Shown here in pieces: positions 34,756 through 43,766 of a DNA stretch of 64,000 nt. Position 1 is the first letter of the stretch. Each line of letters starts with the position of its first letter. The DNA comes from Verrucomicrobiota bacterium (GTDB lineage Bacteria; Verrucomicrobiota; Verrucomicrobiia; Verrucomicrobiales; Verrucomicrobiaceae): contig JANYCZ010000021.1 of NCBI GenBank assembly GCA_025360015.1, forward strand, positions 124,001-188,000, in the 5' to 3' direction. Below the pieces are notes generated by a model, which ran no database searches, had not been told where the DNA came from, and worked only from the letters and a program-made list of their open reading frames with translations. Position numbers and translations under genes: made by a program.

Positions 34756-35564
34756 AGCGGCCACCTTTCTGGAAGCGGAACCACCTTCCGCTGACGTTTC
34801 TCAAAGCGCACGGTGGTGGTGTAACCGACGCTGCGCACGAGATCGAGCGCCAGGCTGAAATCGACGCCGACATCCGTGGGCAGATGTGCGTCTGAATTGA
34901 TGACGATGGGCACTTTCGCGGCGAAGGCCAGTTCCAGCATCTCGCGGGCGGGATAGATCTCGCGCACGTCCTTGCGCAGGCCGGCGGTGCTGACTTCGAG
35001 GATGCCGTTGGTATCGACGAGGGCCTGGATCACGGGCTCGTAGTAGGGGCGCAAATCACCCGCAGGCCGCAGGCCGAAGCGCTTGGCCAGGTCGGGGTGC
35101 GCGTGGAAGTCGAACTGCTTGGTGCGGATCATCTGCTCGTAGAGCTTCCAGTACATGCCCCACATGTGCTCGATGTCGGAGGCGGTTTTCCAGCGGGAGA
35201 CGTGCTTCGGGTCATCCACGGCGATGCCGTCGTGGATGTAGTGGACGCTGCCGATGAGGTAGTCCCAGTCTGCCATTCCTGCAGTCTCGTCGATCCACTT
35301 TTGGTAGCCTTCGATGTGGTCGCACTCGAGCGCGAGGCGAATGGGGAAATCTGGCAGTGCGGTGCGGGCTTCGTTGACCAGCTCAAAGTAGCGCGGCAGG
35401 TCGGAGAGGAGCATGCGCCAGTCGTCGAACTTCTCCGGCATGGGGTTGTGATCCGACAGGCCGATCTCCGCGAGGCCGATGCTCTGGGCGTGCCGGGCGT
35501 AATCGACGGGATTCCCCTCGGCATGCAGGCAAAGCGGCGTGTGCGTGTGGTAATCGGTGAGCAT
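34752..35564 (-). CDS. PHP-family histidinol-phosphatase-like phosphoesterase
   Basis: 270 residues from MLTDYHTHTPLCLHA. The PHP metal motifs are intact: DYHTHTP at 4-10, GLSDHNP near 45, ECDHIEGY near 88, SVHYI near 115, FDFHAHPDLAKRF near 165 and INSDAHLP near 237. This matches the HisK-type histidinol phosphatase of histidine synthesis, though PHP phosphatases can have other substrates. It is the first gene of a pair with folP, overlapping by four bases. Confidence 0.88.
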   Translation of the reverse strand: MLTDYHTHTPLCLHAEGNPVDYARHAQSIGLAEIGLSDHNPMPEKFDDWRMLLSDLPRYFELVNEARTALPDFPIRLALECDHIEGYQKWIDETAGMADWDYLIGSVHYIHDGIAVDDPKHVSRWKTASDIEHMWGMYWKLYEQMIRTKQFDFHAHPDLAKRFGLRPAGDLRPYYEPVIQALVDTNGILEVSTAGLRKDVREIYPAREMLELAFAAKVPIVINSDAHLPTDVGVDFSLALDLVRSVGYTTTVRFEKRQRKVVPLPERWPL

Positions 35565-35633
35565 GGGAGTTTTTCGCTGCATTGGGCGCGCTGGCAAGTT
35601 GATCGCGGCCTCATTTCGCGGCATGAAGGAAGC

Positions 35634-36287
35634 ATGCCCACCCTCAAAGCCTACATTTTCGACCTCGACGGCACCTTGATTGACTCGCTGGCGGACATCG
35701 CGGAGTCGATCAACCGGATGCTGGATGCGCGGGGGTATCCGCGCTGTGAGAAGGAAGTGTTCAAGCAGATGGTGGGGGATGGCATGGAAAAGCTGGTGGA
35801 GCGCGCGCTGCCGGAGGCGGCCCGGAGCGAGGAGCTGATCAAGGTCTGCGTGGAGGAGTATCGAGCGCAGTACGATCTGCTCTGGCAGGCGGAAACCCGG
35901 CCCTACGAGGGAATCGTGGAGATGCTGGCGGAACTGAAGAGCCGGGGGGTGAAACTGGGCGTGATTTCCAACAAAGCGCACCGCTTTACCGTGCCGATGA
36001 CGGAGCATTTTTTTGGTGCGGGGGTGTTTGACCACATCCTGGGTCAGCGTGCCGAGGTGCCGCGCAAGCCGGATGCGGACGGAGCGCACGAGATGGCGGC
36101 CTTCCTCGGGTTGCAGACTGATGAGATGGCCTACGTGGGAGATTCGGGCATCGACATGCAGTTTGCGAAGAACAGCGGCATGCGTGCCGTGGGAGTGAGG
36201 TGGGGATTTCGCAGCGAGGCAGAGCTGATCGAGTGCGGCGCGGACCTGCTCATTTCACGTCCTGCGGAATTGTTCGATCTTCGCTGA
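35634..36287 (+). CDS. HAD-family phosphatase (phosphoglycolate phosphatase-like)
   Basis: 217 residues from MPTLKAYIFDLDGTLIDS. HAD motif I is FDLDGTL at 9-15, motif II LGVISNK near 104, motif III K in RKPDADG near 134 and motif IV AYVGDSGIDMQFAKN near 158. A helical cap inserted after motif I fits subclass I phosphatases such as Gph. Substrate not provable. Divergent from the PHP gene, 69 bases apart. Confidence 0.9.
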   Translation: MPTLKAYIFDLDGTLIDSLADIAESINRMLDARGYPRCEKEVFKQMVGDGMEKLVERALPEAARSEELIKVCVEEYRAQYDLLWQAETRPYEGIVEMLAELKSRGVKLGVISNKAHRFTVPMTEHFFGAGVFDHILGQRAEVPRKPDADGAHEMAAFLGLQTDEMAYVGDSGIDMQFAKNSGMRAVGVRWGFRSEAELIECGADLLISRPAELFDLR

Positions 36288-36344
36288 AAATATTGTTTTC
36301 GCTGGTACTTGAGAGCGGGAATCAGGCCCCTTAGTGTTGGGGCT

Positions 36345-37202
36345 GTGAAATTCGAAACCTCCCTGTCTCTGATGCGTGCCGTGCTCGTCCTCGGCGCGAT
36401 GGTGCTGACCTCGTGCCAGCTCTTCCGCAAAAAGCCACCGGCGGCACCGCCAGAAGCCGTGAGAGCGGAGTGGAAGTATCCAGGCGAATGGACCGGTGGA
36501 AACAAACCCATCACACGGATACTCGCCAACGTGGACGTGCAACGCGCCACGCTGTACAGCGGCAACGACATCGTCGGCTGGACCTATTTTGCCAGCGGCA
36601 TCCCCAGCTTCCCCACGCCCACCGGTGATTTCAAGATCTTGGAGAAGATCAAAGACAAGGTCTCCAATCTCTACGGCAAGGGCTTCGACAAGAATGGCAA
36701 GCTGGTGAACTCGGACTTCAAGCAGGGCCGGGATCTGCTGCCGGAAGGCGGCCACTTTGAAGCGGCCAAGATGACGTACTTCATGCGTCTCACCGGCGAC
36801 GGTGTGGGCATGCACATCGGGCCGATTCCCAAGCCGGGACGCCGGGCATCGCATGGTTGCGTGCGCCTGCCTGCCAAGATGGCACCGATTCTCTTTGAGC
36901 ACACGGCGGTGGGCACACCGGTGACGGTGACGGGCAGCGGTCCAGATTATCCAACGTATCTCAAACAATCCGCCGAGAAGGCGAAGGCGAATTCTGCAAA
37001 ACTGGCGGCTTCCAAAAGGAAAGCCGGGGAAGCTGCGGCAGCGGCCACCGCAGCGACCACGCTGGCTCCTGATGATCCCAACGGTCCGAAGGGTGGCGTG
37101 ACGACGCCTCCGCTGGGAGCGCCTCCTGGCACCCCTGATTCACCGCCGATCGAAGTGAAGGCTGCGGAGCCAGCCAATCCGGCACCGCCAGGGAACAACT
37201 GA
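36345..37202 (+). CDS. L,D-transpeptidase (YkuD) lipoprotein
   Basis: 285 residues from GTG 36345 with C24 in the lipobox LTSC; ATG 36372 is an alternative giving a short leader. The YkuD core (~50-200) ends in MHIGP and SHGCVRLP, the latter with the catalytic cysteine. It would form 3-3 or protein-peptidoglycan cross-links in the periplasm. A Lys/Ala-rich and Pro-rich tail follows. A strong terminator starts 29 bases after the stop. Confidence 0.9.
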   Translation: MKFETSLSLMRAVLVLGAMVLTSCQLFRKKPPAAPPEAVRAEWKYPGEWTGGNKPITRILANVDVQRATLYSGNDIVGWTYFASGIPSFPTPTGDFKILEKIKDKVSNLYGKGFDKNGKLVNSDFKQGRDLLPEGGHFEAAKMTYFMRLTGDGVGMHIGPIPKPGRRASHGCVRLPAKMAPILFEHTAVGTPVTVTGSGPDYPTYLKQSAEKAKANSAKLAASKRKAGEAAAAATAATTLAPDDPNGPKGGVTTPPLGAPPGTPDSPPIEVKAAEPANPAPPGNN

Positions 37203-37230
37203 GCGAGCGGCAAGATTATTACCAAGACGA

Positions 37231-37265
37231 GAGGGGGCGGCTGCGATGCCGCCCTCTTTTTTTTT
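37231..37265 (+). terminator. Rho-independent terminator
   Basis: A stem of GAGGG..GCGGC against GCCGCCCTC (37231-37241 with 37248-37256, one bulge) is followed by nine T residues (37257-37265). It lies just downstream of the L,D-transpeptidase gene. Confidence 0.9.
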
Positions 37266-37323
37266 GATGCTGTGCGGCGGTTTGCTGAGCTTCCACCTTT
37301 GCTCTGCGAGCAAAGATCGGGCA

Positions 37324-37506
37324 GGAGCGCGGAATTTATTCCGCAGCTCTCCGCCGAAGCGTCAGGCTCTTATCCGAATCATCTCCCATGAAATCGAGGA
37401 TCGGCTTGGCTGCGGCATTCAACGTGACACGCGCGCTTGCTGGAGCGGCGGGGTAAAGCGGAGGCCTGGGTGCTTGCGGAGTGCTGCGGAATAAATTCCG
37501 CGTTCC
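37324..37506. repeat. 183-bp cassette bounded by 31-bp inverted repeats
   Basis: 37324-37354 and 37476-37506 are reverse complements with only two mismatches; each contains the palindromic GCGGAATTTATTCCGC (or its complement). The ~120 bases between hold no convincing gene. The structure resembles a miniature inverted-repeat element, but no target-site duplication is obvious. Confidence 0.75.
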
Positions 37507-37533
37507 TGTGGCGCTTGGGAAGGCAACAGAGCG

Positions 37534-37647
37534 TTGGAGTGCGGCTGCGATGAGCTGCCGCTTTCGAACGTCTCCTAATATGCGGGAGCTGACCGGGCTG
37601 CGAAAGCGGTAGCTGTGCTCGTTCCTCGCTGCGCAACCGCACTCCAA
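37534..37647. repeat. Nested palindromic intergenic element
   Basis: Outer arms TTGGAGTGCGG (37534-37544) and CCGCACTCCAA (37637-37647) are perfect complements. Inner arms AGCT-G-CCGCTTTCG (37553-37566) and CGAAAGCGG-T-AGCT (37601-37614) also pair with one mismatch. Together they could fold into a long two-tier hairpin. No coding frame within. It lies between the cassette at 37324-37506 and the secDF 3' end. Confidence 0.75.
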
Positions 37648-37710
37648 AGGAGAGCATTCGCGGAGCGGCTTGGCGAAGAGGCGGCGCGCCAAACCAACCG
37701 GATTACTTCA

Positions 37711-37742
37711 CTGGCTTGGTGAGTTTAAAGTCACCAAGCCAG
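37711..37742 (-). terminator. 12-bp perfect hairpin downstream of secDF
   Basis: CTGGCTTGGTGA and TCACCAAGCCAG flank an 8-base loop, 40 bases past the secDF stop. There is no U-tract, so it may be an mRNA 3' stabiliser or a factor-dependent stop rather than an intrinsic terminator. Confidence 0.5.
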
Positions 37743-37781
37743 AGGAGAGAAGTTATAATCGAAGACCTGCAGGGCTTGCGT

Positions 37782-40202
37782 TTACTTTTTGCCACCGGAT
37801 GCCACCACTGCTGCGGCGACTGATTGATCGGCTTTGATCTTCTCGAGCTGAGCATCCAGGACCTGGCGCTTGAGGCTGGTGCCGCTCTTCTTGGCGTACC
37901 AGAGCACGAGCGGGGAGGCGATGAAGATGGAGGAGTAGGTGCCGAGGAGCACGCCGATGGTGATCGGCATGGCGAACTCGAGCATGGCAGGATTGCCGAG
38001 GAAGAGCAACACGATCATCGGCGCGAGGGCGGTGGGGCCGGTGAGGAGCGTACGGGAGAGGGTTTTGCAGATGGCTTCGTTCATCATGTCGCGCATGCTG
38101 CCGCCGGTGCCCTTCTGAATGGTTTCACGGATACGGTCAAACACGACGATGGTGTCATTGATGGAGTAACCGGCGATGGTGAGCAGCGCGCCGACGTGGA
38201 TGATGCTGAGCTCCTGGCCAAACAGCACGCACAAGCCGGGCACCATGAGCACGTCATGGAAGAGGGCGATGATGGCTCCGAGGGCGAAGGCAAACTCATA
38301 GCGCATCAGCAGATAAAGGAAGATCGCGATCAGAGCAGCGAACATGGCCCACATGGACTGCTTGGCGAGTTCGGAGCCGATGACGGAACCCACGGTGGCG
38401 ATGCTGGTGCCGGCAACGGTGTCCTTGTTCCATTTGCTGGTGATCGCGTGCTGGATCGCCGCCCCGCTTTGCTCTTCGCAGCGGATGCTCAGGTTTTCTG
38501 TGCCGGAGGCGCTTTTGCGCTGGATGTAGGCGGTGCCAACGGCTGTGCCGTCATCTTTTTTGAGGCCTTTGAACAGAGCCTCGAGTTCGGCGTCAGGGAT
38601 GTCCTTGCCTTTCACCAGCGTCACGTCCACGCGGCTGCCACCGCGGAAGTCGATACCAAATCCTGCGGCACCCTTGTAAGCAAGTGTGCCAAAGGAGATC
38701 GCGGTGACGACGAGCGAGGCGATGATGAATTTGGGGGCGGAGGACAGGATGTCGAAAATCTTGTCCGGGATGATCTTGGTGGTGTGAATCCTGTGCAGGA
38801 TGTTCTTGTCCACGACCCACATGAAGATCACGCGGGTGACGATCAGAGCGCCAACCATCGAGGAGAGCAAACCGATCATCAGCGTGACGGCGAAACCTTT
38901 GACCAGACCGCCGGAGATGAGGAACAAAATCAGGGCGGAGATGAGCGTGGTGATGTTGGAGTCAGCAATGGCGGAGAAGGCCTTTTCATACGCGGCCTCC
39001 AGGGCGGCGGCGAGGGTCTTGCCCGCCTCCATTTCTTCCCGCAAACGCTCATAGATCAGCACGTTGGCATCCACCGCCATGCCGATGGTGAGCACGACAC
39101 CGGCGATGCCGGGCATGGTGAGTGTGAAGCCAAACAGGGCCATGGCACCGAAGAGGATCGCGATGTTGATGATCAGGCCGACAATCGCCACCAAACCGGC
39201 GAGACGGTAGATGAACATCATGAAGCAGGTGGTGATGAGCAGGGCGGCGATGCCGATCCACTTGCCCTGGTCAATGGAGGACTGGCCGTAGGCCGAGGAC
39301 ACCGAGCTTTCAGACAGGATTTTCATCGGATTCTGCAAGGGATTGCTCAACAGGGTGGCCAGACCGTCGGCCTCTTGCTGGGAAAAACCTTTGCCGCCAC
39401 CGCCGGAAATTTCTGCCCGACCACCGTACTGTTTGGCCTGCAGGCGTGGAGCGGAGTGAATCTGGCCGTCCACAATGATGGCCATTTCTTTCTGGTAATG
39501 CACGGAGGCCAGGTCATCAAAAAGCTTGGCACCTTCGCTGTCGAACTGGAGCGCCACTTTGTTGCCTTCGGCATCGACGGTGCGGAAGGCCTTGGAGACG
39601 TATTTGCCTTCGATGTCTGCTGAATCGCGGACGAGTTCGGACCTCTCGGTTTCGGTGCCGTCTTTGGCGACAATGGGTTTGCTGTAGGGCATTTCGATCC
39701 AGCCCGGCTCCTTGATGCCGCCACGAGCCTTGATCTGCTCCAGCTTGGCCTGACTGTCAGGATGCACCCGGCGGAACTCCAGGTGGGCGACGGTCTGGAT
39801 GGTTTTCCGAACCTCTTTGATCTGCTCTTCGGTGATGCCGGGCATCTGGATCACGATCCGGTCGCCGCCTTCTGGCTGCATGGTGAGATCTTTCGAAGCA
39901 TCCGCGTTGAGGCGCTTTTCAAGAATCGCAATCGCCTGCTGCACATCGCTGCTGGTCACTGCCTTGGGACTGCCGTCGTCATTCTTGCCGGGGGAAAGCT
40001 GAACGATGAACTCGCTGCCCCCCTGGAGATCGATGCCGAGTTCAAGGCCCATCGTTCGTGCGGTGTACACGGAAGCAAAGGCTGTCAGGGCGACGAGCAG
40101 GGTGCCGACGATGCGCTTGGTCTTATGAACGGCGGTGCCCACATAAAGGAGCAGCATCATCAGAAGGGAGGCACCGACAAGGAAGGTGGCGAAGGGATTC
40201 AT
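37782..40202 (-). CDS. secDF: Protein translocase SecDF, fused
   Basis: 806 residues combining SecD (~1-470) and SecF (~490-790), with about 12 membrane helices. SecD markers: GLELGIDLQGGSEFIVQL near 52 and GIAGVVLTIGMAVDANVLIYERLREEM near 365. SecF markers: GFGIDFRGGSRVDV near 520 and AGYSINDTIVVFDRIRE near 685. It uses proton motive force to finish Sec export. Gene order tgt-yajC-secDF on this strand is conserved in many bacteria. It is 44 bases downstream of yajC. Confidence 0.97.
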   Translation of the reverse strand: MNPFATFLVGASLLMMLLLYVGTAVHKTKRIVGTLLVALTAFASVYTARTMGLELGIDLQGGSEFIVQLSPGKNDDGSPKAVTSSDVQQAIAILEKRLNADASKDLTMQPEGGDRIVIQMPGITEEQIKEVRKTIQTVAHLEFRRVHPDSQAKLEQIKARGGIKEPGWIEMPYSKPIVAKDGTETERSELVRDSADIEGKYVSKAFRTVDAEGNKVALQFDSEGAKLFDDLASVHYQKEMAIIVDGQIHSAPRLQAKQYGGRAEISGGGGKGFSQQEADGLATLLSNPLQNPMKILSESSVSSAYGQSSIDQGKWIGIAALLITTCFMMFIYRLAGLVAIVGLIINIAILFGAMALFGFTLTMPGIAGVVLTIGMAVDANVLIYERLREEMEAGKTLAAALEAAYEKAFSAIADSNITTLISALILFLISGGLVKGFAVTLMIGLLSSMVGALIVTRVIFMWVVDKNILHRIHTTKIIPDKIFDILSSAPKFIIASLVVTAISFGTLAYKGAAGFGIDFRGGSRVDVTLVKGKDIPDAELEALFKGLKKDDGTAVGTAYIQRKSASGTENLSIRCEEQSGAAIQHAITSKWNKDTVAGTSIATVGSVIGSELAKQSMWAMFAALIAIFLYLLMRYEFAFALGAIIALFHDVLMVPGLCVLFGQELSIIHVGALLTIAGYSINDTIVVFDRIRETIQKGTGGSMRDMMNEAICKTLSRTLLTGPTALAPMIVLLFLGNPAMLEFAMPITIGVLLGTYSSIFIASPLVLWYAKKSGTSLKRQVLDAQLEKIKADQSVAAAVVASGGKK

Positions 40203-40246
40203 GGACAGGTTGGCGGGTGGGTTGGGAGAATCAGAAGGGGAGCTGT

Positions 40247-40600
40247 TTAGGCTTCAGTGGCTTCGACGATGTCGGACTTTTTCGTCACGGCGGCGATCTT
40301 GGCGCGCTCGAACTCGACTTTGACATTGTCGGCGATTTTAACCATGACGGTGCGGTCCTTCACGCTGGTGATGATGCCATGCACACCGCTTTCCATGATG
40401 ACGTGGTCGCTGACGCCGACGCTTTCGATGAGCTTCTTGTGCTCCTTCATGCGCTTCTGCTGCGGGCGGAAGATGACGAAGTACATCACCACGATCATGA
40501 GGATCGGCAGCATCATCGGGCTGCCAAGGAGGCCGCCTGGTGCTCCGGCAGGTGCGGCCTGGGCCAGAAGAAGGGTGTTTTCGAGAGAGAGGAAGGTCAT
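40247..40600 (-). CDS. yajC: Preprotein translocase subunit YajC
   Basis: 117 residues: a single membrane helix (~30-52, MMLPILMIVVMYFVIFRPQQ), then the conserved KRMKEHKKLIESVGVSDHVI and GVHGIITSVKDRTVMVKIAD segment. The N-terminus is a short Ala/Gly-rich leader. Component of the SecDF-YajC complex. Start overlaps the tgt stop (ATGA). Confidence 0.96.
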   Translation of the reverse strand: MTFLSLENTLLLAQAAPAGAPGGLLGSPMMLPILMIVVMYFVIFRPQQKRMKEHKKLIESVGVSDHVIMESGVHGIITSVKDRTVMVKIADNVKVEFERAKIAAVTKKSDIVEATEA

Positions 40601-41739
40601 GATTCGGATGCTGAAGTAGGGGACTTGTATTTCGCGACGACCTCAGCCCGGAACTCGGCGAAACAACCTTGTTCGATCGCTTGACGTGCCCTGGACGTGA
40701 GGGACGCGTAGAAATGCAGGTTATGCAGAGAAATCAACCGCAAACCCAGAATCTCCTGTGCCTGCACCAAATGGCGGATGTAGGCCCTGGAAAAGCCTTG
40801 GCAGAGCGGGTGGGTGTCTTCGGCAATGGGGCGGAAATCCTTCGCGTAGCAGGCATTGCGCAGGTTCATCATGCCCTCGTGGGTGAAGGCGGTGCCGTTC
40901 CGCGCGAGGCGTGTGGGCAGTACGCAGTCAAACATGTCGATGCCGCGCGCGATCAGCTCGATCACCTGTGGTGGCGTGCCCAGGCCCATGGCGTAGCGGG
41001 CTTGATTCGCAGGGAGGTGGGGCGTCACCCATTCGGCGATGCGCATCATGTCCTCCTCCGGCTCGCCCACGCTGAGGCCGCCGATGGCGTAGCCGTCAAA
41101 ACCCATGGCCACCAGCTCGCGGGCGGATTTTTCACGCAGCTCTTTATAGACACTGCCCTGCACGATGCCGAAGTGCTGCTGCGCCCCGCCGCCGGTCTGC
41201 GGCCGGTGTTCATCGATCCAGGTCCGGCAGCGTTTGGCCCAGCGCAGGGTCAAATCGAGGCTCTTCTCGGCCTCTTTGGCCTCGCAGGGATAGGGCGTGC
41301 ACTCGTCAAAGAGCATCGCGACGTCCGAGCCTAGAATCGCCTGGATTTCCATCGAGGTCTCCGGGCCGATGAACATCGGGGTGCCGTCGAGGTGGTTTTG
41401 GAAGTGGCAGCCTTCCTCTTTAATTTTCCGCAGTTTGGCCAGTGAGAAGACCTGGAAGCCGCCGCTGTCCGTCAAAATAGGCCGGTCCCAGTTGGCGAAT
41501 TTATGCAGGCCACCTGCCGCCTGCATGATCTCCATGCCGGGCCGTACAAAGAGGTGGTAGGTGTTGCCCAGGATGATCTGGGAATTGAGCGCCCGCAATT
41601 CCTCCGGGTGCATGGCCTTCACCGTTCCCTGAGTGCCCACCGGCATGAAGACCGGCGTCTCCACCACGCCATGGGGCGTCGTCAGCCGGCCACGGCGGGC
41701 GTGGGACGAGGGATCGGTGGCAAGGAGCTCAAAAGACAT
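40597..41739 (-). CDS. tgt: Queuine tRNA-ribosyltransferase
   Basis: 380 residues from MSFELLATDPSS. Motifs: LTDSGGFQVFSL (catalytic Asp near 88), HLDGTPMFIGPE, GGLSVGEPEEDM near 215 and VLPTRLARNGTAF near 275. It exchanges guanine 34 for a queuosine precursor in tRNA. The zinc site is unusual: where most enzymes have C-x-C-x2-C, the sequence here is D-T-H-P-L-C before QGFSRAYIRHL, so one Cys is replaced by His and one by Asp; the distal His in LISLHN remains. First gene of tgt-yajC-secDF. Confidence 0.95.
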   Translation of the reverse strand: MSFELLATDPSSHARRGRLTTPHGVVETPVFMPVGTQGTVKAMHPEELRALNSQIILGNTYHLFVRPGMEIMQAAGGLHKFANWDRPILTDSGGFQVFSLAKLRKIKEEGCHFQNHLDGTPMFIGPETSMEIQAILGSDVAMLFDECTPYPCEAKEAEKSLDLTLRWAKRCRTWIDEHRPQTGGGAQQHFGIVQGSVYKELREKSARELVAMGFDGYAIGGLSVGEPEEDMMRIAEWVTPHLPANQARYAMGLGTPPQVIELIARGIDMFDCVLPTRLARNGTAFTHEGMMNLRNACYAKDFRPIAEDTHPLCQGFSRAYIRHLVQAQEILGLRLISLHNLHFYASLTSRARQAIEQGCFAEFRAEVVAKYKSPTSASES

Positions 41740-41837
41740 GGCGGGGCCTGAAAAAGGGCACGAAGTCTCGCCGATGTGCGCATCCGACGCAACGTCGCCT
41801 TGCTCATTTCTCAATCCGCCCTAATCTCGCCGCCCTT

Positions 41838-42953
41838 ATGCTCAGAGCCGGTATTGTAGGCCTTCCTAACGTTGGCAAATCCACCCTTTTTAACGCTGTC
41901 ACCCGCACCCGCAAGGCGGAGGCAGCCAACTATCCCTTCTGCACCATCGAGCCGAACACCGGCGTCGTGACGGTGCCGGATGAGCGGCTTGCCGTTCTTT
42001 CGAAACTCTCCGGGTCCTCGAAACTGGTGCCAGCCGCCATCGAGTTCGTGGACATCGCCGGTCTCGTCAAAGGTGCGAGCCAAGGCGAAGGCCTGGGCAA
42101 CAAATTCCTCAGCCACATCCGCGAGGTGGATGCCATCGTGCATGTGGTGCGCTGCTTTGAAGATGGGGACATCACCCACGTCAGCGGCACGATTGACCCC
42201 GTGAGGGACATTGAAGTCATCAACACCGAGCTGATCCTCGCGGACATGGACGCCATCCAGCGGCGCAAGGACAAGGCCGAAAAGAATGCGAAAAGAGGCG
42301 AAAAAGACGCGAAGGCCGAACTCGCCCTCTGCGAAAGGCTGATCCCGCATTTCGACGCCGGAAAGCCCGCCGTCACGCTCGAATGCACCGAAGAGGAGCG
42401 GAAGCTTCTCAAGGGATTCTTCCTTCTCAGCTCCAAGCCCTGCATCTTCGCCTGCAACGTCTCCGAGTCCGACCTTTCCGCCGCCACGAAGAACCCGGAT
42501 GCGCATGCCTTCGTCGGCAAAGTGCGCGAGTATGTGAAGCACGCGCATGAAGCTAGTGCCGTCGTCGTCAGCGCGGCGATCGAAAGCGAACTCACCGACC
42601 TTTCCGATGAAGATGCGAAGGCCTATCTCAAGGACATCGGTGTGGAAGACAGCGGCGTCTCACTTTTCATCAAGGGCGTCTATGACCTCCTCGGTCTGCA
42701 GACCTACCTGACCACGGGCGAGAAAGAAACCCGCGCATGGACCATCGTGAAGGGCATGAAGGCCCCGCAGGCGGCAGGCGTCATCCATGGCGACTTCGAG
42801 CGCGGCTTCATCGCCGGGGAGATCGTGCATTACAACGACCTCGTGGAACTCGGCTCCAACGCGAAGGCGAAGGAAAAGGGCAAATGGCGCATCGAAGGCA
42901 AGGAATACGTCATGCGCGACGGCGACGTCGTCGAGTGGCGCTTCAACGTCTGA
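41838..42953 (+). CDS. ychF: Ribosome-binding ATPase YchF (OLA1 family)
   Basis: 371 residues. G1 GLPNVGKST at 8-16, PNTGVVTVPDERL near 43, G3 DIAGLVKGASQGEGLGNKFL near 74, an NxxE-type motif NVSESDL in place of NKxD, and the C-terminal TGS-like domain with TTGEKETRAWTI and FERGFIAGEIVHY. It is a translation-associated ATPase. Length is typical. Divergent from tgt, about 100 bases apart. Confidence 0.97.
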   Translation: MLRAGIVGLPNVGKSTLFNAVTRTRKAEAANYPFCTIEPNTGVVTVPDERLAVLSKLSGSSKLVPAAIEFVDIAGLVKGASQGEGLGNKFLSHIREVDAIVHVVRCFEDGDITHVSGTIDPVRDIEVINTELILADMDAIQRRKDKAEKNAKRGEKDAKAELALCERLIPHFDAGKPAVTLECTEEERKLLKGFFLLSSKPCIFACNVSESDLSAATKNPDAHAFVGKVREYVKHAHEASAVVVSAAIESELTDLSDEDAKAYLKDIGVEDSGVSLFIKGVYDLLGLQTYLTTGEKETRAWTIVKGMKAPQAAGVIHGDFERGFIAGEIVHYNDLVELGSNAKAKEKGKWRIEGKEYVMRDGDVVEWRFNV

Positions 42954-43023
42954 GGTGATGCGGGCACCCTTGCCTGCAGCATGGCTTTCTTTTCTGTGGG
43001 CAGGAGCTGCCCGCTGTCGCCCC

Positions 43024-43584
43024 TTACTCTGTCCAAGCCCGTCCCTGACCGGTACGGAACGAGCGTTCCAGACTGCCGTAGAGCGTATTGAGCCTGGCCT
43101 CGTCTTTCAGGACGAACTCGATGGTGTGTGCATGCGTGGATGATGGGTAATTCTTCACCACTTTCGGGGTGGCCAGATCTGGAGAGACGCGGCCTGCCGC
43201 CTGTTCGAACAGCCCCTTCGCCTTGTCCAAGGCCTGAGAGCCGGCACCCAGGGTGCTGCTGCCAGACTCCGGCTTGTAAGGCTCCAGAAAGTAAAAGCGC
43301 ACGATCTGCGCGGAGTTCAGCGTCAGATTGATCTCCACCACACGGGCCACGCCGTCGGAGATGTACTCATGTTTGGAAAGGGCGATGATGGAATTGGCGC
43401 GGACGATGTAGTTGCCCCCATTGAATTTCCCCTGCCACAGGCCATCCTGGGTCACTGTGTCCGGCTGCGGAGTCTGGCCGGTGGGAGTTTGACCGGGCGT
43501 CTGGCCCGTCGTCTGACCGGTGGTGCTTTGCGCCTGGAGGGAAACGGTCAGAAGCAGCGAGAGGGTGATGAGGAGTGCTTTCAT
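43024..43584 (-). CDS. Secreted hypothetical protein with TGQT repeats
   Basis: 186 residues from MKALLITLSLLLTVSLQAQ, a signal peptide that sets the start. After it lies a short tandem Thr/Gly/Gln/Pro repeat (TTGQTTGQTPGQTPTGQTPQ). The rest is a beta-rich domain with NYIVRANSIIALSKHEYISD and VVEINLTLNSAQIVRFYFLE. Family unknown. Converges with ychF across 70 bases that hold a weak GGGCAG/CTGCCC hairpin (42998-43012). Confidence 0.78.
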   Translation of the reverse strand: MKALLITLSLLLTVSLQAQSTTGQTTGQTPGQTPTGQTPQPDTVTQDGLWQGKFNGGNYIVRANSIIALSKHEYISDGVARVVEINLTLNSAQIVRFYFLEPYKPESGSSTLGAGSQALDKAKGLFEQAAGRVSPDLATPKVVKNYPSSTHAHTIEFVLKDEARLNTLYGSLERSFRTGQGRAWTE

Positions 43585-43766
43585 GAGGATGGAAGGGGTG
43601 GGAGAGTAGCACGATGGCGGCACGAAAGAACAACCCTTTCTTTGCCGGAATGTGTCTGCCGAACGCAGCCGGGGGCCGGAAAGGCCCATCTTCGAAAGCG
43701 GCATCATCCATTCAGATTCCTTCTCGGACGGCGTATTAATAAGCAGTTCAAAACCCAGCGCGCACC

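Noticed and set aside
34752-36089. 445-residue version of the PHP phosphatase
   Set aside because: The upstream part is antisense to the HAD phosphatase gene; the PHP motif sits at the start of the 270-residue form.
37379-37692. Short frames on both strands within the repeat-filled intergenic region
   Set aside because: They overlap the inverted-repeat elements and lack homology or ribosome-binding sites.
43480-43545. Tandem repeat in an intergenic-looking region
   Set aside because: It encodes the Thr/Gly/Gln repeats after the signal peptide of the 43024 protein.
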